Part shown: one piece after another, positions 48,755-58,500 of the stretch
How positions within the stretch are numbered: the first letter of the stretch is position 1
How the letters are laid out: each line of letters opens with the position of its first letter
Assembly: GCA_030141605.1 (NCBI GenBank)
Contig: JAQGDQ010000062.1
Coordinates: 635,001-699,000, forward strand
Reading direction: 5' to 3'
Source of the DNA: Tubiluchus corallicola
Lineage: Eukaryota; Priapulida; Priapulimorpha; Priapulimorphida; Tubiluchidae
Length of the DNA stretch: 64,000 nt
Program-made: the position numbers and the translations under genes
The notes under the pieces: generated by a model
The model's input: the letters and a program-made list of their open reading frames with translations, nothing else
What the model was told of the DNA's origin: nothing
Databases searched by the model: none

Positions 48755-49054
48755 ATGCCTATTTGCAAACATTACCACAAAGGTCTAAACTGTAAGTTTG
48801 GGAAAAGTTGTTGGTACAGACACAACAAATTTGGACAAATGAAGGAAATCTGCTGGAAGTGGGAACATGGCAAATATTGTCATTATGGCAATAACTGTAA
48901 ATACTGGCATGAATCTCCTTGGGATAAGGATACAAATGTAGGAGGCAGGAATACCAGAATACAAATTGGGTTTAGAGACAAAATATATCATGGTCCGACA
49001 CACATTGAAGGGATGGTTACTGGAGTTATATCCCTCGAGAAAAGCAAAGATTAG
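48755..49054 (+). pseudogene. LINE ORF1-like fragment with tandem CCCH fingers
   Basis: From the ATG at 48755 the frame contains CKHYHKGLNCKFGKSCWYRH and, 13 residues later, CWKWEHGKYCHYGNNCKYWH. Both fit C-x8-C-x5-C-x3-H exactly. CCCH fingers usually bind single-stranded RNA, which suits a LINE ORF1. The frame stops at 49054, before any further domain. Confidence 0.75.
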
Positions 49055-49422
49055 ATACTCATCATGAAAATAAATTTGATATGAGAATAAAGTATGAAGG
49101 TAAAGAAAACAGAGCAAACAGAAAGATCGGTCAGAAAAGACACTTATAAAATGGTGTATAAGAATGATGAGTCTTCTTTACAAAACCGAGGGAATCTACA
49201 AAAGCACATTCAAGGACTTATGCAAGCATTACAAGGGTTTGTAAAAGAAATACAACAAATGTAGATGCAAACCATAAGGACGTAAATAGTGCAAATACAC
49301 TTATCCATCTGCACAATAACTTAACTAAAATTGGAAATAGTACTGCTGAATCTGTAAATAAAGAAAAAACTGAAGAATCTAAAAAGATTAAAAGAACAAA
49401 GAGGTCATTAGGAAACAAAACA

Positions 49423-49761
49423 TTGTGTAAGAACTTTACACTAATCTATGCAAACTGTCGAGGAATAAAGAAAAAACTAAGGATTATAGAAAACATTGTA
49501 GAAGAATGGCAGCCAGAATACTTAGCCATAGTGGAAGCATCCCTTAAAGAAAATGACAGAGTTGAATTTGAAGGATATGAAATGATCACAATGGAGAGAA
49601 AAGCCAAAGAAAAAGTTGGTTTATTACCAGCTATCAAAAAGGAACTTTATAGAATAACTGTGGAAGTTGAAAGAATAGAAACCAATTATGAAGCAATATG
49701 GTGTGTGATAAACAACACCAGGATAAAAGTCAGACTGGGAGTTATTAATGGTCCTTGGTAG
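49423..49761 (+). pseudogene. LINE endonuclease N-terminal fragment
   Basis: The frame gives IYANCRGIKKKL and LAIVEASLKEND, where N and E correspond to the first catalytic residues of AP-like endonucleases. It stops at 49761 after GVINGPW. A separate frame near 49845-49880 (GDFDCKIGN) carries the next catalytic block, so the domain is broken. Confidence 0.7.
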
Positions 49762-50650
49762 AGTAGGACAAAGAAAGATCACCTTAAGGAAATGCACATA
49801 AATTCACATGTGGAAGAAGCAGAAAGAAATAATGAAAAGATACTCTTGATAGGAGATTTTGATTGCAAAATAGGAAATACAGTACAAGGAAATAATAGTG
49901 AGTGGAGCCCTGGAGAGAGACTTAGTGCAACTTGTTGAAAAAACATCTCAGAAATGTGGAGGCTATGGACAAGAGTACAGGGTGAGGAAAAATCAGTCTT
50001 AGATTATTGTATAGTTGGTCAAAAAGAATTGGATGATATAAAGTATATGAAAATTGACGAGGAAAAGTTATGGGGGATGTGCAGCTTAGAGGAAGAAAAT
50101 GGGAAAATCAAAGAAAATTTTCAGATCATAATACCATAATGGTGCGTATTAATTGGTACAATGCCTATAAGATGGTAGAGAATGGCAATGAAAAAATACA
50201 AAGGTTATCAAAAGATGAGTTAATTAGGTTTATTAAATCTACAGAAAACTCACGACTTACAGAAATAAGGACTGAAAGTGGGAGTATAAATTAAAAATAT
50301 ACCTAGTGGAATGAAGTGGTAATGCAAAAAAGACAAAATGCATTAGAAATCATAAGAAACGTAAACCCAATAAAATACTCAGTTCAAAAGAAATTAGAAT
50401 ACCACTAAAGAAAAAAGTTAGTTAAAAAAGAATAGAATCCTTCTATTGACACAAAACGAAAAATGGATGTCTAGACAAAGAGAAAAATTGATAAATGAGT
50501 ACATAGTGAATTGTGAAAAAGAAGCAAATTTTAGAGAAGTAAAAAAGATATTGGAAGTCATAGAGCAAGAAAGTGGTGTGAAAGGTGGTGCTTTTTGGAA
50601 ATATAAAAGAAAAGTGACTAAAAAGAAAAAAACAAGATGCAGAATTAAAG

Positions 50651-51785
50651 ATGCTAATGATGTACTCCTATTATAATGCTAAAATTAAACTGGAATTCAC
50701 AAAATTTTACCAAAAGTTACTATACAATGAAATAGAGCCGCCTATGGAGGAGTATATTACCCAAGTAATTAAAGATATTGAAATAATCAATGAACTTAAA
50801 AAGGTTGATATAGAACCGATTACGGTTGAAGAAATTGGACACGTAGTATCTCAGTTACATTTGCAGAAATCAGTTGATAATCAAGCCTGGGAAAACGAGA
50901 TGCTGAAGTTTGCAGGCAGTGATTTATTACAAAGTGTAAAAATGATGCTGAATGAAATTCTATTTCAGGAAATTATACCGGAAGAATGGATGAATATGAC
51001 CTTGAAATCAATCTATAAGAACAAAGGTAACAGAAGTGAATTAAAAAATAAAATAGGCATATTTCTAACAAGTAATATTTCAAAATTGTTTGTAAGAGTG
51101 ATTTTGGAGCTAAATGAAGACATGTAACTCAAAAATAATCAGAAAGCCAACGTGGAAGCAAAAAAGGTAACGGTATTGTAGATCATTTGTTTATTCTTTA
51201 TAGGTATATAGAATATAGTCTATATCACGGAAAACCAGTTAAGTTAGTTTTTGTGGATGTGAAGAAGTGTTTTGATAAATTATGGCTAGAAGACTGTTTA
51301 GCAGATCTGTGGACCCTTGAATTACAAGAAAAGTATATCAGCATATTGTCCAAAATGAATAAGTGTGCAGATATAATAGCTGATACACCGTTGGAAATAA
51401 CGGATAAATTTGAAGTTGGTAAGTTAGTCCGACAAGGAACAGTACGGGGACCTATTATGTGTTGTGTAAACTACGAAATAGTGTACTACTTTTAAACAGT
51501 GATGTTGGTATAACCCCTAGAATATATGTTGATGACATATTATGACTAGGTGATGAAAATAACATTAGTCAAGTTGTGTCAACCTGTAGAATACTAGAAG
51601 ACTTAAAAAAGATGACATTTAGTAAATCAGAATCACAATATATGACAGTGAACAAAGTTAAAGAAACACGCAGGACAGAAAAAAATGATTTGTTTGTAAA
51701 AAGTGCTTTTCTAGAAGAAACTTGTCAATATAAATATTTAGGAGACTGTTACAGAAAAGGGAGATCATGCTATGAGCCTAAGTAA
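50651..51785 (+). pseudogene. LINE reverse-transcriptase fragments
   Basis: Three frames (50651-51127, 51187-51495 and 51576-51785) together cover the RT: a LKSIYKNKGNRSEL fingers block, motif A with VDVKKCFDKLW, RQGTVRGPI, and KSESQYM/YKYLGD blocks after the palm. YVDD sits near 51525 in the gap between frames. Stops at 51125 and 51493 and a frameshift show the copy is dead. Confidence 0.75.
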
Positions 51786-52148
51786 GAGGAGAAAAAGTAG
51801 CATACATGAAGAAAGGATTTTTGTTATGGAATAAAGAAAAACAAATTGGTACAGAGTGTATGAAAATAAGAATTCTTTTGTTTGAATCAGTAGTGTTACC
51901 ATCATGAATACATAACACTGAAGCTTGGTGCCATCTAAATAATGCACAGTGGGATGAAATGGAAAGATGGCAGAAAGAAATGACATGTGCAATCTTAAAC
52001 CAAACGAGTTCTACAAGTTATTGAGCCACTATCATGATATTAAGCTTTTGGTGCATAAGAGAAAGAATACATTATAAACAATTAATGTTATTGCGAATGC
52101 TGCGTTTTTCTCCAAGGAAGAAAGACACGCAAAAAAGGTATTTTAACA

Positions 52149-52605
52149 ATGTTGGAAACAGAAATTCCTGGAAGTTGGACTGAAAACATGAAAGAAACAG
52201 CAGAGTTGTATAAAATAGATATAAATGGGGAGAGATTAAAACAGATAACCAAATCTAAATGGAAGCGAGAAATAAAAGTAGATATTAGTAAATATTTGGA
52301 GTATATTGCTAAAGAAAAGTGTGAGAAAAATGAAAAAACTGAGATTTATGGAAAATGCTACAGGAATGTGGAATAATCCAGTGGATTATGTAATTAAGTG
52401 TAACCAAAAAACAGTCTATGAAATAACAGAGAGGAAGTTGAATATGATTAAAGTGAAAACAAATTTTAAAAGTAAGTTTAAGAATGATCTGAATTGTTCT
52501 TTGTGTAAAATCCATGATGATACAATGGAACACTTACTAATGTGTGAGAAAGCTATAAAGATATTGGGTGAAGAAGATATGGAGCTTGATTTAAAAACTT
52601 TCTAA
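52149..52605 (+). pseudogene. LINE ORF2 C-terminal fragment with CCHC-like knuckle
   Basis: Two overlapping frames (52149-52376 and 52306-52605) continue the same protein across a frameshift. The end carries CSLCKIHDDTMEHLLMC, a C-x2-C-x8-H-x4-C arrangement found at the C-terminus of many non-LTR ORF2 proteins. Confidence 0.65.
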
Positions 52606-52882
52606 ACAGAAAAATTAGTGGTGATCAACACCAGGATACAGAAATCCTTAGTAATGAATGTTAGACTGAAAATGGGTTTAGAAATAGAAATTTAATATCA
52701 TGTCTACTCCAGGTTCTGGGTACAGCGTGTTAAATGTAGAATTTTTAGCTCGCTATTAGGACTTTCACTTTTCTGCTATCCTTTTAGCCTACTAACGTAA
52801 TTGTAGTAGAGAAGCCATTAATAGAGAGGCCAGTGTGAACCACCCTGAACCACCGCTATGACCATCATCGTCATCGAATGAA

Positions 52883-53629
52883 TCACACATCCAGTGACAT
52901 GATTCTGCTCACCTCCCTATGCCAGGACTCCCTGCTCGCTGCAATGCCCCAAGTACATTTATTTCTAAAGATCAATGCTGAAGTGTTTAATTCTTTCTGT
53001 GCAAAATCTAAATATGTTAACATTTGTCCCCCTGCAGGTTTTTTAGCTTGTTCTATGGCTCGTTGAAAAGCTATCTTCACTGGAATATCATCAGGTTGTC
53101 TAAGCATATGCCCAATCCATCTTAAATGGCGTCTTTTTATTTTTCTTGTCCAAGGTTCTTTTGCTTTTTCATATAGATCTTTGTTTGAAATTTTCTTTGG
53201 CCATCTAATACCCAAAATATTTCTGTAATTTCACCTCTCAAACGTATCGATTTCAGCTTTATGAATTGCTTTTAATGTCCAGAGCTCAGAGTTATACAGA
53301 AATACAGTTTCAACTAAGAATGAGAATATTCTAATTTTTGTTTCCAAAGAAATCTTCCTATTCTCAAAAACTTTTGTGAGTTCTGAGTAAGCTGATAATG
53401 CCATTATCTTCCGTCTTGATATGTCGTGTTCTGTTGCCAGCAGACTACCGAGATACTTGCATCTTTGCCATGATTCCTCGCCATGGCGTGTTATGTGAAA
53501 CTCTTCAGCTTTATTTTTGTTTACAACGAGATCCATTCTGTTCAGTTTCTCCTCTATATTGAGTTTTTTTATTTCATCTACTTCTTCTTTGTTTCTTGTA
53601 ATCCATGCCACATCATCAGCATACTGCAT
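52883..53629 (-). pseudogene. Reverse transcriptase YADD and C-terminal part
   Basis: Frame 53629-53231 starts at MQYADDVAWITRN, the catalytic box, and passes through KYLGSLL to a C-terminal LWTLKAIHKAEIDTFER. The next frame, 53215-52883, carries GIRWPKKISN, RRHLRWIGHMLRQPDD and an acidic/basic tail. A short gap with a frame change separates them. Confidence 0.8.
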
Positions 53630-53821
53630 AGATATAGTAGTTCACTTACTTTGTAGAGAGCTGTAACTGTGTTCTTGTCTTACTTCATTCGGTATTAATT
53701 CAGGATCAAGAATTGTGTAGTTGTGATGTTCTACTTCTAGGTCTTTGAATGGTATAACTTTGTCCTCAGTGAGAGCTATGGTAAGATATAAAGTAAAAAG
53801 TACAGGGTTTAGGCAGTCACC

Positions 53822-54154
53822 CTAAGGTACTCCTCTGTTTGTAGAAAATGGCTGACTCAATTTCCCTTCACACCTGACTTGAATTAATAAATTTTCTAAC
53901 ACTATACTTGTGATGTATATTTCATCAGGTTCAAGGATTTCTTCCAAACAGCATAACAGAGTTTTTCTCCGAACACAATCAAAGGCCTTTGACATATCGA
54001 TCATGAGAATATATATTGAGTAATCAGCAGAAGAGATGGCTTTTTCGGCTAGTAAATTACAAGCTTGTACTAATTCAGTAGTATTCCGTCCTGGTTGATA
54101 TGCTGCTTGGCTTGTTGGAATGCTATGACCAATGGTTGGGCAGAAAACGCCTTG
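53822..54154 (-). pseudogene. Reverse transcriptase fingers and motif A part
   Basis: Codons from FCPTIGHSIPTSQAAYQPGR to NRGVP are RT sequence, with ILMIDMSKAFDCVRR as motif A. The reading frame extends further right, but that part is MITE sequence, not RT. The codon after VP is TAG where the PQG motif would have CAG, a single C-to-T change. Confidence 0.8.
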
Positions 54155-55114
54155 TAGGGAGCCGAGTGGACCACTGAGCCAAGTAGACCACTTCCGGTAA
54201 AACCGATGCGCTAAAAGTAGTGTCCTACATGGGTAGTCCAAGTAGGACACTAGCGATTTTTGTCGAGAATCGGTAATTTTGTCAAATTTTTGAAAATTCT
54301 GTGAAAGTTTCTTCATTTTATTTAAAATTGTGCTTGTTAGTTGAGTTGTCGTCAGTTTGGCGTCATGAAAACTTGCTTGACCAGGTGTTTAACTCAGCAT
54401 GCAGTACGCAGGTATTGTTTTGCGATGACGTTGAAGAGAGAAATTCTGCACACAGTTATTACAGAAATAATTGCAAATTCAGAAATGAGACAGATGCTGC
54501 TAAGCCTTCACAACACCAAAAAGTAATTTTTAACATTTAAGAAAAGCAAGGATAATTAGTTTTAATATTATCAGTAGTATTGTAACATGTAGGGCACTGT
54601 CCTACATGGCTCGCTAGCCCATGTAGGACACTGTCCTAGATGGCTCGTTAGCCCATGTAGGACACATAGATCGCTAGAACGTTTACTTATAAGAAAACAA
54701 TTATTTGCCCAAAAGGTAGTGAAACGGATCACCTGTTTGTGAAGTGAGACAAAATCAAAAATGATATACCTTAAACAAATGTTGAATTCGCAAAAAAGTG
54801 GGTTTTTTTTCACTTCAACAACATTAATATCGAAACCAAATTTAATGTTGTCCGTTCTACCAGCTCAGAATAAAATTCTTTTATTTTATTAGATGTATAA
54901 TAAAATATTCAAAGTGTACTAATGTTTTTAATTATTATTATTACATAAACAAGCACAACGGACGGTGTCAGTACACTTAACGACTCAATTCGCGACCTGT
55001 CTCTAGTGTCCTACTTGGGCAGCCCAAGTGACCGCCGTGTGAATGTGAAAATGTTTGAAATTTGTATAGTAGACCAATTGGTCTACTTGGCTCAGTGGTC
55101 TACTCGGCTCCCTA
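54155..55114. mobile_element. hAT-like MITE, family M1, copy 2
   Basis: Inverted ends start TAGGGAGCCGAGTRGACCAC on both sides, continue to about 36 bp, and read TGAGCCAAGTAGACCA. Imperfect ACGCCTTG/ACGCCTGT duplications flank it. Its interior aligns with 15713-16460, but it is about 210 bp longer, with extra palindromic GTCCTACATGG/CCATGTAGGAC units near 54590-54665. It sits inside the reverse-transcriptase fragment, so it inserted after that LINE. No transposase is present. Confidence 0.75.
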
Positions 55115-55165
55115 CACGCCTGTATGACTTTATCAAAGTATAGACGAGCGGTTTGTTAGTGAATT
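55115..55165 (-). pseudogene. Left-over 5' piece of the split LINE
   Basis: On the minus strand the bases encode TARLYFDKVIQA, which fits directly before the FCPTIGHS block on the other side of the MITE. This shows the LINE was continuous before the MITE inserted. Farther right no LINE similarity is seen. Confidence 0.5.
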
Positions 55166-55560
55166 TCACATTTTTGCAAAGATTTCTGCGATTGAAAGGC
55201 ATTTTGTTAATTGAACTTGCTTGATTAGGAAATGTTTATTAAAAGGCGGGTTGGTAATGGTTAACCAATCGAAATGAATGTCTCTTAATTTCACTTATTT
55301 TTAATTTAGGATTTTTAAGGAAAATTTAATTTAGAAAAACGGTACGCGACAGATGTCATTCACTCCAGTGACCAGGTGCACCTAGAACAGTGAGCGTCAG
55401 GCTGGTATCTGTAAAGTAGCGCGGACAACATTGAAAAACGTAGCAAACGCAATCGCGGCAATGCAGTAAATCCAGTGGTGATCATCAGATTTAACGTTTG
55501 GCAAATTGTTCTAGCAAGATCACTCTGCATTTCCGTGTGTACTTAATCATTTTACTTTAG
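55166..55560 (+). promoter_or_regulatory. Probable promoter/5' region of TMEM268
   Basis: This stretch, particularly 55320-55500, is less AT-rich and has more CpG (ACGGTACGCGACAG, TAGCGCGGACAAC) than the flanks. It ends at TTTTACTTTAG, four bases before the first TMEM268 ATG. No TATA box or initiator was identified with confidence. Confidence 0.3.
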
Positions 55561-55564
55561 AGAA
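55549..55564 (+). other. 3' splice site just before the TMEM268 start codon
   Basis: ATTTTACTTTAG ends at 55560 and is followed by AGAA and the ATG at 55565. Confidence 0.6.
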
Positions 55565-58500
55565 ATGCTAGGGGAGCGTGATACACTTGCAAGTATTATG
55601 GCTGATGGTTCCAGCAGTTGGTGTCGAAACGGAAATCTTGGTAATTTGTTCATTATCATTATCTACAGCACTTACTGAGAGCTATATTTTTTCCTACCAT
55701 AACTATAACAACGACAAAAGTTGTAAAATATATTGCTGTTGTTAGCCAAATAATCTAAATTACGTAGGCTATGTAAATTTTTTACAACATCTCCAACCCT
55801 AAGCTAGAACCCAGATGAAAGATTTTTAGAAGCAAGTGGATATTGTTCCGATGATCGGAATCCCGAATTTGCAAGATATTGTTCCGATCATTGGAACTGC
55901 AACTTTACTGTGTTCAAGTTCGGATCATCAGAACTGCGGACTTTGCTGTGCACAAGTTCTGATCATAATAAAATTGAATTTGCTAATACCCTTCTGAATA
56001 AGTCTTGCTCGGAGCACCCAAGGTACTCCGAACAAGACTTTTAATTGGAAAAACGGCTAACAGGAAATGCAGTAGTGCAATGCTCCCATCACGGACAACG
56101 AATGTATGTACGCACAAATCATGATGATATTTTTGTACAAAAAAGCCATTGTGTATAGGTTTTTTCAAACTGAATTAAAAGAATGTGAAAATGTTTGAAA
56201 TTTGTATAGTTACACCAGCTTTGCCTATACCTAACAAAGCATAGTAAAGCAGAGACCTGAAAATAGAAGTACCTATTAATACAGACAGTGCAGTATCGCG
56301 AGGAATAAAATTGTCTGGGAACAGAACATTGAGAAACGGGTGGAAAGTTTAGGGTTCCATCAATTTATTTTATTTAAATATGCATTTCAGAAAATATAAC
56401 TGGAAGAGAAATGATGAGAACAATGAGATTATAAAGGATTTATGTACTGAATAAGGGAGGAAAACTGTTATTTTCAGTTAAATTTTAGCCCATTTTGCAA
56501 GATGAATTAATTCATCAGTATTTATAGTAAACACCCTAGCATGAACATGTCTGCCTCTGGGTGATGCAGTTACAAAAATGTTTAATCCTCTGAAAAGTTT
56601 GTGTTTCTTTTTCGGATTTATTGACAGATTTCTCAAAGTAGAGAATACTGCTTTCAGACAAAATGTATACATACTTAGGTCAGAAAAGTGATATCAAATT
56701 TGGGAACATTATTAGTTCTTACTGCTTTATAATCAAAGAATACTGAGGCAGAGTCACATTTTTTTTACATAATACTGAAATTTAGTTGCCACAAAGTTTT
56801 GAAGTTAACTACATTAAATGCTTAATTTCACCTGAAAGAGAATTTTTTGTTCAATTAGAAAAAAAATTGATTTTATTAAAAAGTATTAAGTCACACTTGC
56901 TTTTCCGTGATTTCGAAAACACGCTTAGCCAGCATAATTATTTTATATTGCCTCATTATTGTTTGTTTATCAGATGTCAGGCTACCCACAAACAGTAATA
57001 TGCTGACTCTCAGTCCAATTAGCCTCGATTTTTGTTACAAGCAGCAGAGCCAGCCTTTCCAAGTTGCCTACAGTGCATCTGCATGTTAAAGCTTAATTGA
57101 ATCACTGAAGGTGGAGCTAAGCGAGATTGTATTTGTGTGTTTGATGTTTACTCAGCAATTTTTCCAAAAGCTTCTTATTTCCTTTTTTTTGTATTTCAAA
57201 TTATTTTCTTAGATATCCACTTCGCTTAAACAGTTCTCGGAACATTAGCGCTGCTCTCTTTACTGCAAAGGCCTGTAAAGTGGGTAAAACTTCTGCTAGT
57301 TTCGTGATTATCGGAAATTTATCCTTCGGAAATGCGGTTCCAATCATCAGAACAATATCCACTTCGTTTTTAAAATCTGGAGGCTTGGTTTCCAAAAAAG
57401 AAAAAAATTGTTAAATTTCGGTTTAAATACACACTTTTTGTTGCTGTTTTACTTCATCAAAAGTAGTAAAGTTAAAGGTTGGTTAAGTCTTATAACATTT
57501 ATCCACATGGTGAAACATTAAGCTATAGTTACCATACTGGTGGTAACGAATTTTGCACAGTTGAGTTTTTGATCATATTTTTGCTAGGAGTAAGTACCTT
57601 ATCTACATCCTAGTAATTTACACAGTTCTTACTCTAACTGTAAAACAGCAGTGTAATATGGTACAACTATTATAGTTGTAAGGTAGAGCCTTATCAATTT
57701 CACCTGCAACCTAAGAGGTCAGATTAGGACCACAAGTCCTCATTTTTCAGCAAGCAATTCAGCTGGTGGGGCCCATTAGGGCGAAAGCTCTGGAATAAAT
57801 ATAATCTGCTTTTTGAGACTAAAAGGGTATTCATCTTTTTATTCATGTAGTAAATATGAGTAATTATAGTCAGGAGAGCACTCTCATATCGTATTTTTTT
57901 CAAGGTTTTTACATTGTATGTTATAATCTTATTTTAGAAAATGGATGCGAGTTGGTCAGTGTGCCTGCAAAAGATGGCAGATGTGTCTGGGTTACTATGG
58001 CAACATTCGATACAGAAGCTGTTCCTCCAGAGCTTTTGACCAGTAATCTAAGGGTAGGCCATGTTTATTTAGTACTTAGTGTGCCAAGCTTCCGAGAAGG
58101 TATTTTTATAATACATTTATTAAAATCTTTTAATCCAAAGATTAAATTACAGTACATTAAAAATAACTACGTTACATACCAAATTACATTACATGCACAG
58201 TATAAATTAAGCTAGATTAAAAATGGCAGTAGTAAAGTGTAACTAATCATATTATTAAAATCTTGATATTGCAAAAACATTTTAAAATGAAACAGTATAA
58301 ATACAAATTATTGATGTTGAAAAGTGGGAAAACTATGAAGCTATTTTTTAATTTTAATTTTTCATTTTTGAATTTTATTTGTGAAAGAATTGTGACCTGT
58401 GAAACAAGGTCCTTGAGAATTGTTGCTTTCAGTAATTGTGTTTTTTTAAATTAAGCATGCAGAAGTAATACATTTCTGCTGGAAGTAGGGTGTTGTTCAA

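Larger units (their letters stand above)
48755..52700 (+). mobile_element. Non-LTR retrotransposon with CCCH-finger ORF1, dead
   Basis: In order on the plus strand: an ORF1-like segment with two CCCH fingers, an endonuclease start (FTLIYANCRGIKKK), endonuclease C-terminus remnants, reverse-transcriptase blocks, and a C-terminal CCHC-like knuckle (CSLC...H...C near 52500). At least six stops or frameshifts interrupt it. The RT motifs are VFVDVKKCFDKLW (motif A), RQGTVRGPI (motif B, not the usual PQG-S) and YVDD. Clade is not assigned. The 5' end coincides with a GC-rich repeat, so a truncated 5' end is likely. Confidence 0.8.
52850..54154 (-). mobile_element. Non-LTR retrotransposon fragment, dead and split
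   Basis: On the minus strand: an RT fingers-to-palm part (54154-53822, with AAYQPGRNT and MIDMSKAFDCVRR), then GVP followed by a stop where PQG is expected, then the YADD part (53629-53231, with MQYADDVAWI and CKYLGS). A C-terminal segment with RWIGHMLRQPDD (53215-52883) follows. The 3' end is a GATGACGATGATGG repeat near 52855-52880, as in RTE/jockey-like LINEs. The 5' end continues beyond an inserted MITE at 55115-55165. Confidence 0.8.
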
